Below, one piece after another: positions 47,379 to 61,626 of a DNA stretch of 64,000 nucleotides. The stretch is from Gammaproteobacteria bacterium 42_54_T18 (GTDB taxonomy: Bacteria; Pseudomonadota; Gammaproteobacteria; Pseudomonadales; Ketobacteraceae), in assembly GCA_002163245.1 (NCBI GenBank), contig MAAL01000186.1, positions 1 through 64,000 of the forward strand. The letters are read 5' to 3'. The stretch's first letter is position 1. Every line of letters begins with the position of its first letter. The notes beneath the pieces are model-generated. The model was given only the letters and a program-made list of their open reading frames with translations. It was not told where the DNA came from and searched no databases. Position numbers and translations under genes: made by a program.

Positions 47379-48050
47379 TTAATAGGTTCTTACACCTGAA
47401 CGAAGTGGCACAAAGTAAACATCTTCTATGACTTCCGTGTCATAACCATCGTCAGTACGAGTTATGAGGTGCAATTTCTGCTGCTTCTCCTGTTCCCCCA
47501 CCGGGATAACAAGAATGCCCCCAATACTGAGTTGCTCCAATAGCTCCTTAGGTACCTCTTCAGGAGCCGCAGCTGACAATATTGCATCAAAAGGCGCTTT
47601 TTCCTTCCAGCCCATACAACCATCTGAATGACGCAAATTGATATTGCGTAACTTTAGCAATGATAAACGCTTTCTTGCCTTATCCTGCAATGGCCTTATC
47701 CGCTCGATGCTATTCACATGCCCAACCAAACGTGCCAACACGGCCGTTTGATAACCCGACCCCGTCCCCACTTCCAGCACATTTTTTCTTGGGCCACGTG
47801 AAAGAATAAGCTCACTCATTCGAGCAACGATATACGGCCTTGAGATGGTTTGGCTAAATCCTATGGGAAGTGAAGAATCTTCATAAGCTCGATGTGACAA
47901 TGCCTCATCAATAAAAATATGTCTCGGTGTTGTACGCATCACATCTAATACATCGGGGTTAGTTACCCCCTGCTCATGCAATCGTTTTACCAATCTTTCC
48001 CGCGTTCGTTGGGAAGTCATTCCAATCCCTGCTAACTCAATACTATCCAC
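47379..48050 (-). CDS. pcm: protein-L-isoaspartate O-methyltransferase
   Basis: 223 residues, with AdoMet-binding VLEVGTGSGYQTAVLARL, the substrate-site IGFSQTISRPYIVARM and ILSAAAPEEVPKELLEQL. It repairs isoaspartyl residues of ageing proteins. surE, which normally precedes pcm, is missing here; instead a divergent cyclase gene follows. Confidence 0.95.
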   Translation of the reverse strand: MDSIELAGIGMTSQRTRERLVKRLHEQGVTNPDVLDVMRTTPRHIFIDEALSHRAYEDSSLPIGFSQTISRPYIVARMSELILSRGPRKNVLEVGTGSGYQTAVLARLVGHVNSIERIRPLQDKARKRLSLLKLRNINLRHSDGCMGWKEKAPFDAILSAAAPEEVPKELLEQLSIGGILVIPVGEQEKQQKLHLITRTDDGYDTEVIEDVYFVPLRSGVRTY

Positions 48051-48374
48051 TAATGATCTCTCTACTCACGCACGGGCACTCGCCAGTGATATTGGATTAT
48101 TGTTCTTATTATAAGCACCTTACTGGCTCAACACATTATTGTAAAAGAACACAGTAAAAACATCGAGCAAAATTCAACCTCTATCGCCCTTATCCTTCAA
48201 ACCGCAACCACCCTACAGCAAAGGCATGATGTCACAAGGAGCTATGAGAATACCCTTGGGGGTATTATACTAGGCTATCAGTAGCTCTAATCACATTATC
48301 CTTGGCGTCAACCAATAAATGATAAAATCCTTTTATGCAACGGAATCGCAACCAACCCCCTTCACCAATCAGTC
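48051..48374. other. intergenic region between pcm and the cyclase gene
   Basis: 324 bp between divergent genes, so promoters for both should lie here. AATACCC/GGGTATT (48249-48266) is a small inverted repeat directly before TATTATAC. No gene or RNA is recognised. Confidence 0.4.
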
Positions 48375-49874
48375 ATGAACACTATCAATAATCGTATAGA
48401 CAACAGCACCAATAGTAATGCTTCTTTCCAAAAAGCCTATGCCCGTTTTCCTATCGCATACAAGGTCTCTTTAGCGTTTGCCATCATGTCCATACTAACC
48501 TTAGGCGTTATGTGGAGCATTGTATCATCCAACCTTAAAGGCTTGGTATTAGACCTAAGTGACACCGTCGGCCAATCACTTGCCAGCCAAACTGCCAACG
48601 CATCCGCAGAGCTTATTCTAGCAGAAGACCTACTAAGCCTTAATGTTGTTATAACAGAGGTCACAAAGGCACCAATGATAAGCGGGGCTGCCATTACCAA
48701 TACTGAACACAAGTTATTGGCTCACGCCGGAGAAATCGACTTTACCCGTGAAATAACGCAACGCAATCTCGACGCCACCAATATTCCCTCGCTCGCCACA
48801 CAAGGTTTGTATATCGCTCCAATCACCTTTCAAGATGTTGTAGCTGGATATGCATTAATACACTTAGACAAAACCCTAATCACATCCAATATCAACCAAT
48901 CTTTACAGTGGATGTCTTTGGCAACATTAAGCATTCTTTGCATCAGTATTATATCGGCCCTAGTCTTAGGCAAACATATCACCGACCCTATCAAACATTT
49001 AACAAAAGGCACCAATGCGTTACAGAGCGGTAATCTAGATTACCGCATAACCGAAAAACGTCACGATGAACTCGGCACACTCATTCATAGATTTAACGAA
49101 ATGGCACAAGGGATGAAAGAACGCCAACAACTTACACAAACATTCCACCGCTACCTTGATCGTAACATCGCCAACGACTTACTCGCCAATTTAGACAACC
49201 CAACCATTCCTACGCAATACGTTAATGCCAGCGTCCTCTTTGTAGACATTGTCGGATTTACTGCAATGTGTGAAGAACTTGCACCAGAAGAAGTCGGAGA
49301 GTTACTAAACACGTACTACCACTACACCTTAAAAGCCAGCAGCCTCTTTAATGGTACTGTTGATAAATTTATTGGGGACGGTGTGATGATCATTTTTGGA
49401 GCACCACAAGACGACGATCTACATAGTTTTAATGCTGTTTGCTGCGCTCAATTACTTTTGGGATTAGTCAATTCCTACAACCGAACCAGAAAAGAAATCA
49501 ATCTCCCCACCATTCAGTTCCGCCTAGGGGTGCACAGCGGGGAGATGTTAGCAGGCACACTAGGCTCAGACGAACGAATGCAGTATACCGTGGTGGGTGA
49601 CACGGTTAACCTCGCAGCACGTCTCTGCGGACTCGCCCACCCAGGGAAACTTGTTATCAGTGAAGCTGTCTACCAAGGGGCCGGGGGCAACAGCCGACTT
49701 ACAACACAAGAACAAAAGTTGCTTAAAGTAAGAGGTAAATCCTCAGAAATACCTACCTATACCGTTGATACGCTAAAGCAACCTTATGCAGAAAGAATCA
49801 CCTCTCATATTGAGAGCATTGACAATGCATTGCTCGAAAACCAAATTAAAACAAAAAATAATGAACCAGCCTAA
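48375..49874 (+). CDS. membrane-bound class III adenylate/guanylate cyclase
   Basis: 499 residues. Membrane segments at about 30-50 and 175-200 enclose a periplasmic sensor region. HAMP (about 205-260, ITDPIKHLTKGTNALQSGNLDYRI) is followed by the cyclase domain: SVLFVDIVGFTAMCEELAPEEV, GTVDKFIGDGVMIIFGAP, RLGVHSGEMLAGTLGS and YTVVGDTVNLAARL. The two metal-binding Asp (FVDIVGF, IGDGV) and the transition-state Asn/Arg region are present, so it is probably active. ATP versus GTP preference is not certain. Its stop overlaps the start of the next lipoprotein gene. Confidence 0.92.
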   Translation: MNTINNRIDNSTNSNASFQKAYARFPIAYKVSLAFAIMSILTLGVMWSIVSSNLKGLVLDLSDTVGQSLASQTANASAELILAEDLLSLNVVITEVTKAPMISGAAITNTEHKLLAHAGEIDFTREITQRNLDATNIPSLATQGLYIAPITFQDVVAGYALIHLDKTLITSNINQSLQWMSLATLSILCISIISALVLGKHITDPIKHLTKGTNALQSGNLDYRITEKRHDELGTLIHRFNEMAQGMKERQQLTQTFHRYLDRNIANDLLANLDNPTIPTQYVNASVLFVDIVGFTAMCEELAPEEVGELLNTYYHYTLKASSLFNGTVDKFIGDGVMIIFGAPQDDDLHSFNAVCCAQLLLGLVNSYNRTRKEINLPTIQFRLGVHSGEMLAGTLGSDERMQYTVVGDTVNLAARLCGLAHPGKLVISEAVYQGAGGNSRLTTQEQKLLKVRGKSSEIPTYTVDTLKQPYAERITSHIESIDNALLENQIKTKNNEPA

Positions 49875-50703
49875 CCCCGCGCGTACAACAAACATAATCC
49901 GCACTTTGCTTTTAGCAGCCACACTACTAACGCTTCCTGGGTGCGAATCGCTCCGCTCACCGCAAAATGCGCCCCAAAGCACCCCTCAAAACAAAAAGGC
50001 ACTTTACGCATTAAACGTTGAGCAAACCATCAGGAAAGGTCAGTGGTTAATCAGCGAATTTCAATTACATAATGCATTAAAAAACGCTAACCAGCATTCA
50101 TTCCTAACGGACTTTTACATTCGACACTACCTGTTCGAGCAAAAGCTCCTCGCTGACGACCTTGTAAAATACGCACAGATATCGTTACAACAAGGGGATA
50201 CAAAAACAGCATCTCGCTGCTATCAAACATTAAAAACCCTGCCGATTCCAGGTAACCTTGAACCCGAACTTCTCAAAATTTCCGACGCACTATCCATAAA
50301 AAAAGTAAAGTCCATCACCCAGCAACAAAATGTGCTCGGCGCCAAACTAGACAAAAGCATCCAGCAAGGGCAACTCATTGAAAGCTCTCAACTTATTACT
50401 GAGCTTCAGGCCCTTAAATTGCTTTCAAAAGAAGTGTTAACCAAAATAGACAAGGCTAAAGGAGTGCTCGCTCACAACACCGACCTTCTTAATGAAAAGG
50501 CCGACTTATTTTATCGGGACGGCAATGTCCAGCTAGCAAAATCCTTATGGGAATATCTATTAAAATTCGACCCCGAAAACCAATCAATTAAAAGTAAATT
50601 GTCTCGAGCAAACAGGGTTCTGAAAAACATGCATGAGCTTCGAGAAAAACCTACTAACAAACCACCAGCTCACGCAGTAGGCTCGTTGCAAAAACACCCT
50701 TAG
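49861..50703 (+). CDS. lipoprotein with TPR-like helices
   Basis: 280 residues from ATG 49861, overlapping the cyclase stop by 14 bp (coupled). The lipobox LPGC ends a signal peptide (TLLLAATLLTLPGC). The mature protein is helical with Ala/Leu-rich repeats of tetratricopeptide type (TKTASRCYQTLKTL, VQLAKSLWEYLLKFDPENQ). It is probably a periplasmic partner of the cyclase. The 3' end overlaps the convergent truD gene by 50 bp. Confidence 0.7.
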   Translation: MNQPNPARTTNIIRTLLLAATLLTLPGCESLRSPQNAPQSTPQNKKALYALNVEQTIRKGQWLISEFQLHNALKNANQHSFLTDFYIRHYLFEQKLLADDLVKYAQISLQQGDTKTASRCYQTLKTLPIPGNLEPELLKISDALSIKKVKSITQQQNVLGAKLDKSIQQGQLIESSQLITELQALKLLSKEVLTKIDKAKGVLAHNTDLLNEKADLFYRDGNVQLAKSLWEYLLKFDPENQSIKSKLSRANRVLKNMHELREKPTNKPPAHAVGSLQKHP

Positions 50704-51721
50704 GCAGAAAAAAGGACAATTTCAACACATCAGAACTTTCCCACTCATAAGACAAGTCTTTAGGTAACACCGAATAAGGCCTTACGGACATCGCCACTCG
50801 CTGAGAAACCAGGAATTCCATTATCGATGAGTAAGGGGCGAACGTTGCTAATAGTTTTTTTGCTGCGATGCCTGCCTGAGGCAATTCACCGTCACCATAT
50901 AACACACCTGCAACCGCAATATCACCGGATGCTAAACGTGTAGCCACACTTGTCTTCTCTTCATCATCCGAGTTATTGGGCACAAAAAAGCTCTCCGTTC
51001 CGCTAAGCGCAAACACATCACCTTCCAATGCATCTTTCCATGTACCGTCACTAATGCGCTCGGATAAGGAAATATTAAACAACAACGAGCGTAAGGCAGA
51101 AAACGTTATTGATCGCTGAAAACGTTTTTTCGGAGATTTCCCCGATTCAACCGAGCGCATTGCACTGGCGATATTATTTTCATTACGCCCGAATCGCTGA
51201 GGCCCAAAATAATTGGGAAAACCTTCCTTTTGAATAAGCGTTATTCGATCATTTATGACGACCTTCTGCTCCGCGTCACACACCATATTCTTTAATCGAA
51301 TCGTAAATTGATTCCCCCTATGGGCACCTCGGCGAAGCTTTTTAAGATTCCGAGCCGCCTCCAAAACAGTAACATTCTCATTCTCTATAGGGGACAAATC
51401 AATATGCGCATTCCCAGGCAAATGCACACTGAACCACTGAGACGCCACAGCATAACGATCCTTAAGCCCGCTATAAACCACTGACTTTTTAGAAACACCG
51501 AGCCCTTTGGCAATATGTGACAATAAAAACTCAGTATTGTAATCAATGGCTTTTACATGAATATAAAGATGCTCACCTTCGCCACTTGGAGAAAAACCCA
51601 ATACTTCTTCAACAATAAAATCTTCTGGCACCATTTTTAGCTGAGCACTAACATTCGGCGCCTCACCAACAGCATATGCAAGCCGCTCGATATGGGGGAA
51701 CAAATCCAGCTCAACACTCAT
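50654..51721 (-). CDS. truD: tRNA pseudouridine synthase TruD
   Basis: 355 residues from ATG 51721. Catalytic [17 protein letters not shown] (Asp), NYFGPQRFG and [12 protein letters not shown] are conserved. It makes pseudouridine-13 in tRNA-Glu. The start overlaps ispF by ATGA (51718-51721), coupling the two. The usual neighbour surE is absent. Confidence 0.95.
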   Translation of the reverse strand: MSVELDLFPHIERLAYAVGEAPNVSAQLKMVPEDFIVEEVLGFSPSGEGEHLYIHVKAIDYNTEFLLSHIAKGLGVSKKSVVYSGLKDRYAVASQWFSVHLPGNAHIDLSPIENENVTVLEAARNLKKLRRGAHRGNQFTIRLKNMVCDAEQKVVINDRITLIQKEGFPNYFGPQRFGRNENNIASAMRSVESGKSPKKRFQRSITFSALRSLLFNISLSERISDGTWKDALEGDVFALSGTESFFVPNNSDDEEKTSVATRLASGDIAVAGVLYGDGELPQAGIAAKKLLATFAPYSSIMEFLVSQRVAMSVRPYSVLPKDLSYEWESSDVLKLSFFLPKGVFATSLLRELVVC

Positions 51722-52227
51722 AACTGACTCCCACAGCCGAGCGCTTTCTCGCCCAACTCTTCCAGCAACACAACACAATGCACTGCAATACCTTCTTTAC
51801 GGCCGATATATCCCAACTGCTCAGTTGTAGTAGCTTTCACATTAATCCTAGAAACATCAATATTTACATCTTCAGCAATCATTTTTCTCATCGTATCAAT
51901 ATGAGGAGCCATCTTAGGTGCCTGAGCAATAATAGTGATATCAGCATTTCCTACACCATAGCCTGCCTTTAAAACCAACGTGACAACATGGCGTAGCAAT
52001 ACCCGACTGTCAGCCCCCTCATACTGCTTATCCGTATCCGGAAAGTGCTTGCCAATATCCCCTAACCCCGTCGCACCTAACAATGCATCAGCCAAAGCAT
52101 GTAATACCACGTCACCATCCGAGTGCGCAATTAAACCACGCTCATACGGAATAGTAACACCTCCCAATACCACGCACTCACCCTCTCCAAAAGCATGCAC
52201 ATCATAACCATGGCCAATTCGAATCAT
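51718..52227 (-). CDS. ispF: 2-C-methyl-D-erythritol 2,4-cyclodiphosphate synthase
   Basis: 169 residues, with [14 protein letters not shown] (metal-binding Asp/His), [21 protein letters not shown] and IGKHFPDTD. It forms MEcPP in the MEP isoprenoid pathway and normally acts with IspD, whose gene lies just upstream (11 bp apart). The C-terminus is slightly longer than usual. Confidence 0.96.
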   Translation of the reverse strand: MIRIGHGYDVHAFGEGECVVLGGVTIPYERGLIAHSDGDVVLHALADALLGATGLGDIGKHFPDTDKQYEGADSRVLLRHVVTLVLKAGYGVGNADITIIAQAPKMAPHIDTMRKMIAEDVNIDVSRINVKATTTEQLGYIGRKEGIAVHCVVLLEELGEKALGCGSQL

Positions 52228-52238
52228 CTACTATCTTC

Positions 52239-52994
52239 CTATTTCAAAGACGCTTGCTGTTTCAAAAACAACGCCGCAAGCGCTAAATCTTCCGGGTGAG
52301 TAATTTTGATATTATCTGGGTGACCTTCCACTAACAACGGCTGCCTACCCAGCCGCTCTAAAGCAGACGCCTCGTCGGTAATAGAATGATTCGCGGTAAG
52401 CGCATCCATCATTGCCTGCATCAAATCGCCATATCGAAACATTTGCGGAGTTAACGCGTGCCAAAGGTTTTCTCGGCAAACCGTTTCCAGAATTTCAACC
52501 GCATTAGTGTCAGCTGTATTTCCATCATCACCCTCCCTCACGGTAGCACGCTTCATGGTGTCTCTAACGGGTATGCCTAGCAAACCTCCTACCTTATGCT
52601 GAGACGCCTGCTCTATAAGAGTTTGAATATCATCGACTCGCACACAGGGCCTGGCAACATCGTGAACCAATACCCAGTCATCATCACTGGCTTTACTGGC
52701 AAGGGCCTTTAGCCCATTCAACACCGAGTCGGACCGCTCCTTCCCACCAGCAGCGATAATCACCGGCGGCCCACTGAGGTTATTGTTATCGTTCAAGTTA
52801 GCCCACCACTCATCTCCTGAAGACAAACACAACACAACAGCTTCTAGCTGTTTGATTTTTCGGAGTTTCACAAGGGTTTGCTGAATGACCGTACTGTCGC
52901 CAAGAGGGAGGTATTGTTTTGGGATATCACTACCCATTCGCTTCCCGACACCAGCTGCAGGCACAACACACCAGTAACGCGTTGGATTTTTCAT
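52239..52994 (-). CDS. ispD: 2-C-methyl-D-erythritol 4-phosphate cytidylyltransferase
   Basis: About 251 residues from ATG 52994 (GTG 53012 gives six more). VVPAAGVGKRMGSDIPKQY is the CTP-binding loop, VLVHDVARPCV the metal site, and GIPVRDTMKRA and TDEASALERLG follow. It couples CTP to MEP. It lies in the ftsB-ispD-ispF-truD operon. Confidence 0.95.
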   Translation of the reverse strand: MKNPTRYWCVVPAAGVGKRMGSDIPKQYLPLGDSTVIQQTLVKLRKIKQLEAVVLCLSSGDEWWANLNDNNNLSGPPVIIAAGGKERSDSVLNGLKALASKASDDDWVLVHDVARPCVRVDDIQTLIEQASQHKVGGLLGIPVRDTMKRATVREGDDGNTADTNAVEILETVCRENLWHALTPQMFRYGDLMQAMMDALTANHSITDEASALERLGRQPLLVEGHPDNIKITHPEDLALAALFLKQQASLK

Positions 52995-53021
52995 GGTTTT
53001 TGCTTCTTTCACAGGTCAGTG

Positions 53022-53372
53022 CTATTGATTGCTGGCCTTGTTATCAGCTTTTTCATCAATAATAAGGTAAAAGGTTTCACCTTTTTTGATCATGCCTAGC
53101 TGAGAACGCGCTCGTTCCTCAACTGCAGCCATACCTTCCTTTAAGTCTTTAACTTCAGCAGTCAAACGTCGATTCCGTTCCGATAATACATAATTCTCTT
53201 GCTGCTGCTTATCAATTTCACCACGTAATTGCCACACCTCGGCAAGGCTTCCATCACCCGTCCATAAGCGCAACTGTAAAAACACAAAAACCACCAAGAG
53301 CAACCAAAACAACACACGCGGCAATGTGGCCACACTTTTCGTTTTGGTTTCTCTTAATGGCTTCTCTGTCAT
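53022..53372 (-). CDS. ftsB: cell division protein FtsB
   Basis: 116 residues, with one membrane segment (LFWLLLVVFVFLQLRLW) and a coiled coil (LRGEIDKQQQENYVLSERNR), then GMAAVEERARSQLGMIKKGETFY. It joins FtsL and FtsQ at the divisome. It has a longer N-terminal cytoplasmic tail than E. coli FtsB and sits between eno and ispD as usual. Confidence 0.93.
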   Translation of the reverse strand: MTEKPLRETKTKSVATLPRVLFWLLLVVFVFLQLRLWTGDGSLAEVWQLRGEIDKQQQENYVLSERNRRLTAEVKDLKEGMAAVEERARSQLGMIKKGETFYLIIDEKADNKASNQ

Positions 53373-53418
53373 AATTTATAGCTACATAGCATTCTACGTG
53401 TAATATCGGGCTAGTAAA

Positions 53419-54729
<1,311 letters not shown>

Positions 54730-54750
54730 TCATTCTGAAATAGTCTCACT

Positions 54751-55662
<912 letters not shown>

Positions 55663-55670
55663 TCATCAAC

Positions 55671-57320
<1,650 letters not shown>

Positions 57321-57433
57321 TTAGGGAAAATGTGAGGGGAGCCAATGGCTCAGAATGGGCACCAATTCTACAGTATTAAAGCTCAATGCTCAATCAGCAG
57401 GAGCAACAGTTTCACTTAACGCATACACTTCAT

Positions 57434-58903
57434 TTACACAACAGTATAAGGCCACCAAGCAACCCAACGCTTTTCAACATAAGACTCCACCCCAGCATCG
57501 CTCTCACAGGCAATAAGTCCTGGAGCTAACAATAGTGCGTCATCGCAATATAACAAAGGTTGCTTACGCCTAAACCAAGGGGGAATCCGGTGTTGTTGCC
57601 ACCAATACTTCAGCTGATTGGCCGAACGATTTGCTGGTTTCAAACTATCCTTAGAAGTACCAATACGAACCGTAACCTTTGACCATTGATCTGCCGTCAA
57701 AGACAGATGCAATACTCCACCGAGAGCAGCCCCCTCCCGAGATCGAAGTTTTTCTAGAGCACCTTCTTTGGACGACACAAACAGCTCTCCTCCCCAGGGC
57801 AACGCATAACCTTGAATATCACTATCACTCACTTCAACAGGTTCAAGGTTCACTAGTGACACGGGCTGCTTCTGACAATTATCCTCACGCCCTCCGATAA
57901 GGGGTGAAAGTAGGTATAATGCCCCATCATAACGACGAACCTCCCCGCCAGGCCATTGAACCAAAGGTGTTGCATCATCAGGGGCAGGAATAACTTCATT
58001 CAAAACACGAGTCAACACGACCTCTGAAGGTAAAGACTGCCCTTGTTCTCGCATGCAATACCGCAAAACATTGCAAATGCGCATTGAAGAAAGCTCCGCG
58101 AGAAGACTTACATCCAAGCACCCACCAAAACCACCAACCTCTCTCCGCAATCTAGCTGCGTCCAGCTCAGCTAGATCATCGGCTAAACACTGCGACTCAT
58201 AACATAATCGTGCTGAGCGAGAAACGCTGGTTAACATCGATGGCCAACGACCCTCAAGCAACGGCAATACGTCATTTCGCAAATAGTTTCGGTCATACCT
58301 TGAGTCTGCATTTGATTCGTCATCAACCCAGAATAATGCCTCTGACTGAGCTAACAGTTCTAGATCGCCACGCGATACCGTCAACAAAGGACGTAAAACC
58401 GGCATTTCGCCGTATTGACTCAGATCCTTCATTGAACCCAAACCCAACGCGCCACTCCCTCGCATTAATCGAATAAAGAATGTTTCAGCCTGATCATTCA
58501 GATGATGCGCAAGTAAAAGCACACCATCATCGGCACAAATATCCTGAAACACGTTATAACGCGCATCTCGAGCCGCCGATTCAATGCCTTTCCCATTAGC
58601 ATTCACATCAACTTTTATCGAGGTAATCGGGAGTTCATACTCTTCGCAAACCTCTTCACATTGAGCCTGCCAAACATCCGCATTGGCAGACAGTTGATGG
58701 TTAATATGCACAGCCTCCAATATATAACGCTTTTTCTGGGAAGGCTGATTGCAATAATCGACCAACAGCTTTACTAAAACTGCCGAGTCCAAACCACCAC
58801 TATAACCAACAACAAGTCGCAACGGTTTTTGAGGGGACTGAACCCGTTGCAACACTTGGTCAAGTTTCTTAAAGCAAATGCTTTTAATAGCGGTCAATGG
58901 CAT
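57434..58903 (-). CDS. tilS: tRNA(Ile)-lysidine synthetase TilS
   Basis: 489 residues. PP-loop VVGYSGGLDSAVLVKLL, LAHHLNDQAETFFIRLMRGSG and RPLLTVSRGDLELL mark the N-terminal domain. The C-terminal domain has KPANRSANQLKYWWQQHRIPPWFRRKQPL. It converts cytidine-34 of tRNA-Ile(CAU) to lysidine. The gene for acetyl-CoA carboxylase alpha (accA), often adjacent, is absent. Confidence 0.95.
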   Translation of the reverse strand: MPLTAIKSICFKKLDQVLQRVQSPQKPLRLVVGYSGGLDSAVLVKLLVDYCNQPSQKKRYILEAVHINHQLSANADVWQAQCEEVCEEYELPITSIKVDVNANGKGIESAARDARYNVFQDICADDGVLLLAHHLNDQAETFFIRLMRGSGALGLGSMKDLSQYGEMPVLRPLLTVSRGDLELLAQSEALFWVDDESNADSRYDRNYLRNDVLPLLEGRWPSMLTSVSRSARLCYESQCLADDLAELDAARLRREVGGFGGCLDVSLLAELSSMRICNVLRYCMREQGQSLPSEVVLTRVLNEVIPAPDDATPLVQWPGGEVRRYDGALYLLSPLIGGREDNCQKQPVSLVNLEPVEVSDSDIQGYALPWGGELFVSSKEGALEKLRSREGAALGGVLHLSLTADQWSKVTVRIGTSKDSLKPANRSANQLKYWWQQHRIPPWFRRKQPLLYCDDALLLAPGLIACESDAGVESYVEKRWVAWWPYTVV

Positions 58904-58960
58904 AGCTGATAATTTGGCTACTCTTTTTCATTTAGCGTGAATTAGCGGGTTGTTTAAGAC

Positions 58961-60880
58961 TTAAAGCACACGAGTTCGACGACGGTACATTGCAAAGCCC
59001 ATAGCGAACAGTGTTAGCAACGCTGGCACCAAAGCGATGTTAATCACCTTCAGCCACATATCCAAGTTATCAATATCCTGATTTAGCTGATGCTGCACCT
59101 CTCGTAACTGCTTACGAATCGTCAGCTTTTGATCTTGAAACTTAGTTAGCTCTGCTTCCTGTTCTGGAGACAATGTTAGCATATTGCCACTATCATCCCG
59201 CTGATTTTGTAGCGCCACTAATTTTTGCTCCGCCGACACCAACTGTTGCTGTAACTGTTCCTCTTTCTCTCGAAATGCAGCCTCAGCTTGGTGACGCATT
59301 TCTTGCACAACGGTAAAGGGGCGAATAAACCGACCTCGACTTCTGATACTTATTAGATCAGAGCTACCTGACAACGCATCAACACTGTTTACAAAAAATG
59401 ACCCATTATCTGCAAAAGGCTGCGCTATGCTTTGCCCAAAGTAAGCCTGCACCCTCACCCACAAGCGATCTGTTAGCAAATCACTATCCGCAACAACCAT
59501 CACTTGAATGTCATTCGTAGATTCAGTGAGGTACTCCTTGTTCGGTGCATTGTTATCTGATTCACCTTTATTTGCGTCCCCCGCAGCCTCAGTGCCTCCG
59601 TCGCCCTCATCCACAGGTACGCCATCAGGAAAGGCGCTCTTAACTGCTCCAGAAATTCTCGCCGCTAACACATACTGCTCACCCGTTGGGTTGAACCCTT
59701 TTGCCAAATCTTTCGGGTCTTTACCTGTTGCAATTTTTGCCACACTTAATGGCATTGCGTACTCAGAAGACAACAACAAAGGTTTAAACGTTGTTGTTGC
59801 ACCCTCAGCAGGTGACAAATACCCCGCAGAAGAAAAATTGAGAGATTCAAGTTGGCCCGTTGTTATATCCTTTTCACCATGATTTGCATCCGTAAGCTGT
59901 AAAATTGCCAAGTGCTTAAACGGGGCCTGGCCCTGCTCTGAACTCACTTGTAATGCCAGTTGATAGTCACCTATAAAGTGAGTTGTATCAAACACGACCC
60001 CCCAAGCATCAAACAATTTAGGCAGCGTTGATGACAAATCTGCCCCTGGTTGCTGTGCACCCATGGGGTCTCGTTCAGAAAACGGATCTACAAAAACCAA
60101 TAGCCGCCCACCACGCAAAACAAACTGATCAATAGCAAACAATGTTGTAAGTGGTAGGTCTTTGGGGTGAACAACAACTAACAAATCAATATCCGCATCA
60201 ATATCTTGAACATCATCTCTCAATTCGCTGATCTCAAACAATTGCCCTAATTGCTTCATCACAAACCAAGGTTCTTTGGGAGCTCGACGCATCATGTCAA
60301 AACCGCCGTTGATCTCTAAATTGCTGATCAATCCAACCTTGGGTTTCTTAACTCGACTGGCTTGATACATCATCCGAGCAATATCATATTCCAACAACTC
60401 CTGCCGATCAGGCTGAAAAAACGGGACAACTTCTTTGCTTTGCTCATCTCTATCACCGCTAATAACCGCCATACCAAAATAAACGGGGTCAGCGCCAACG
60501 GCAAGATTAACCGCCTCCAAACCATATTCTGCCGCCTGATCCTCTTCTTCCGAAAACGGCTCGGGGTCAATCACATGTAAACGCACATTACCTTCAGATG
60601 CTAACTCAAACTCCTCCAACAATTCTCGTACCTGCTTTGCATAATTCCGCCAAGCCAGAGCATCTTTTGTTGCCGTCTTAGAAAAGAAAAAGAATAGATC
60701 TACAGGCCTTTCAAGTCCTGCTACAACGTTTCTGCTACCTTCCGATAGGGTATAAAGGTTATTTTCTGTTAAATCGATACGTGCATTTGTAAATAAACGG
60801 TCAAATATTACCGTGGATACCAGCACGATACCTGCTACAACGACCAGGCCAACGCCTGAAAACAAACGATTGCTTTTCAT
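58961..60880 (-). CDS. Gld-type ABC exporter accessory protein
   Basis: 639 residues. One N-terminal membrane helix (VGLVVVAGIVLVSTVIF), a large periplasmic GldG-like domain (IDLTENNLYTLSEGSRNVV; LLVFVDPFSERDP), a coiled coil (about 530-600, glutamine- and glutamate-rich) and a C-terminal membrane helix (IALVPALLTLFAMGFAMYRRR). It matches ABC_transp_aux/GldG-family proteins that pair with a GldF permease and GldA ATPase, here immediately upstream. The transported substrate is unknown; presence does not by itself indicate gliding. DUF4340, often next in such operons, is not seen. Confidence 0.85.
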   Translation of the reverse strand: MKSNRLFSGVGLVVVAGIVLVSTVIFDRLFTNARIDLTENNLYTLSEGSRNVVAGLERPVDLFFFFSKTATKDALAWRNYAKQVRELLEEFELASEGNVRLHVIDPEPFSEEEDQAAEYGLEAVNLAVGADPVYFGMAVISGDRDEQSKEVVPFFQPDRQELLEYDIARMMYQASRVKKPKVGLISNLEINGGFDMMRRAPKEPWFVMKQLGQLFEISELRDDVQDIDADIDLLVVVHPKDLPLTTLFAIDQFVLRGGRLLVFVDPFSERDPMGAQQPGADLSSTLPKLFDAWGVVFDTTHFIGDYQLALQVSSEQGQAPFKHLAILQLTDANHGEKDITTGQLESLNFSSAGYLSPAEGATTTFKPLLLSSEYAMPLSVAKIATGKDPKDLAKGFNPTGEQYVLAARISGAVKSAFPDGVPVDEGDGGTEAAGDANKGESDNNAPNKEYLTESTNDIQVMVVADSDLLTDRLWVRVQAYFGQSIAQPFADNGSFFVNSVDALSGSSDLISIRSRGRFIRPFTVVQEMRHQAEAAFREKEEQLQQQLVSAEQKLVALQNQRDDSGNMLTLSPEQEAELTKFQDQKLTIRKQLREVQHQLNQDIDNLDMWLKVINIALVPALLTLFAMGFAMYRRRTRVL

Positions 60881-60891
60881 TAATGTCTCTC

Positions 60892-61626
60892 CTAATCTGC
60901 TTTTTTCATATCAAGAACAATGGCAGTTGCAACCAACCACCCGATGATGATGACCATGAAATACAGCACATCACGAAGATCTAACACACCCTTAGCAATC
61001 GCATTAAAATGGGTTAAGAAACTTAACGCCGCTATTGCATCAACAACCCAATCCAATGCCCACCCAGTGAACCATTCCTGCACAAGGTTAAAACCGCTCA
61101 TAACAAACAAGAAACAAACAACTGCCGTTAGAATAAATGCAATTACTTGGTTTTTTGTGGCCGCTGATATACAAGAACCAATGGCAAGAAAGGCACCAGA
61201 CATCATCCAACTGCCTAAATACCCTGCCATTATTGCACCGTTATCCGGATCACCTAGATAATTTACCGTCATCCATAACGGAAAGGTTAATAGCAGAGCA
61301 ATACCCGTAAATAACCACGCGGCCAAAAACTTACCCACTACCATATCACGCAGCGAAATAGGTAATGTCATCAACAACTCAATAGTGCCACTTTTGCGCT
61401 CCTCGGACCAAAGCCGCATTGACAATGCTGGTACTAAAAACAAATACAACCACGGATGAAAATTAAAAAATGCCCATAAATCAGCTTGGCCATTCTCAAA
61501 AAAACCACCTAAAAAGAAGGTAAACACTCCCGTTAACATCAGAAATATCACAATAAAAACATAGGCTAATGGCGTAGCAAAATAGCTAGCAAGCTCGCGC
61601 TTTAATACCACAGTGAAATTATTCAT
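60892..61626 (-). CDS. ABC exporter permease (GldF-like)
   Basis: 244 residues, six membrane segments. RLWSEERKSGTIELLMTLPI is the family's coupling region; LVVGKFLAAWLF follows. It overlaps the ATPase gene by 8 bp and is 11 bp before the accessory protein gene, so the three form one exporter operon. Confidence 0.88.
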   Translation of the reverse strand: MNNFTVVLKRELASYFATPLAYVFIVIFLMLTGVFTFFLGGFFENGQADLWAFFNFHPWLYLFLVPALSMRLWSEERKSGTIELLMTLPISLRDMVVGKFLAAWLFTGIALLLTFPLWMTVNYLGDPDNGAIMAGYLGSWMMSGAFLAIGSCISAATKNQVIAFILTAVVCFLFVMSGFNLVQEWFTGWALDWVVDAIAALSFLTHFNAIAKGVLDLRDVLYFMVIIIGWLVATAIVLDMKKAD

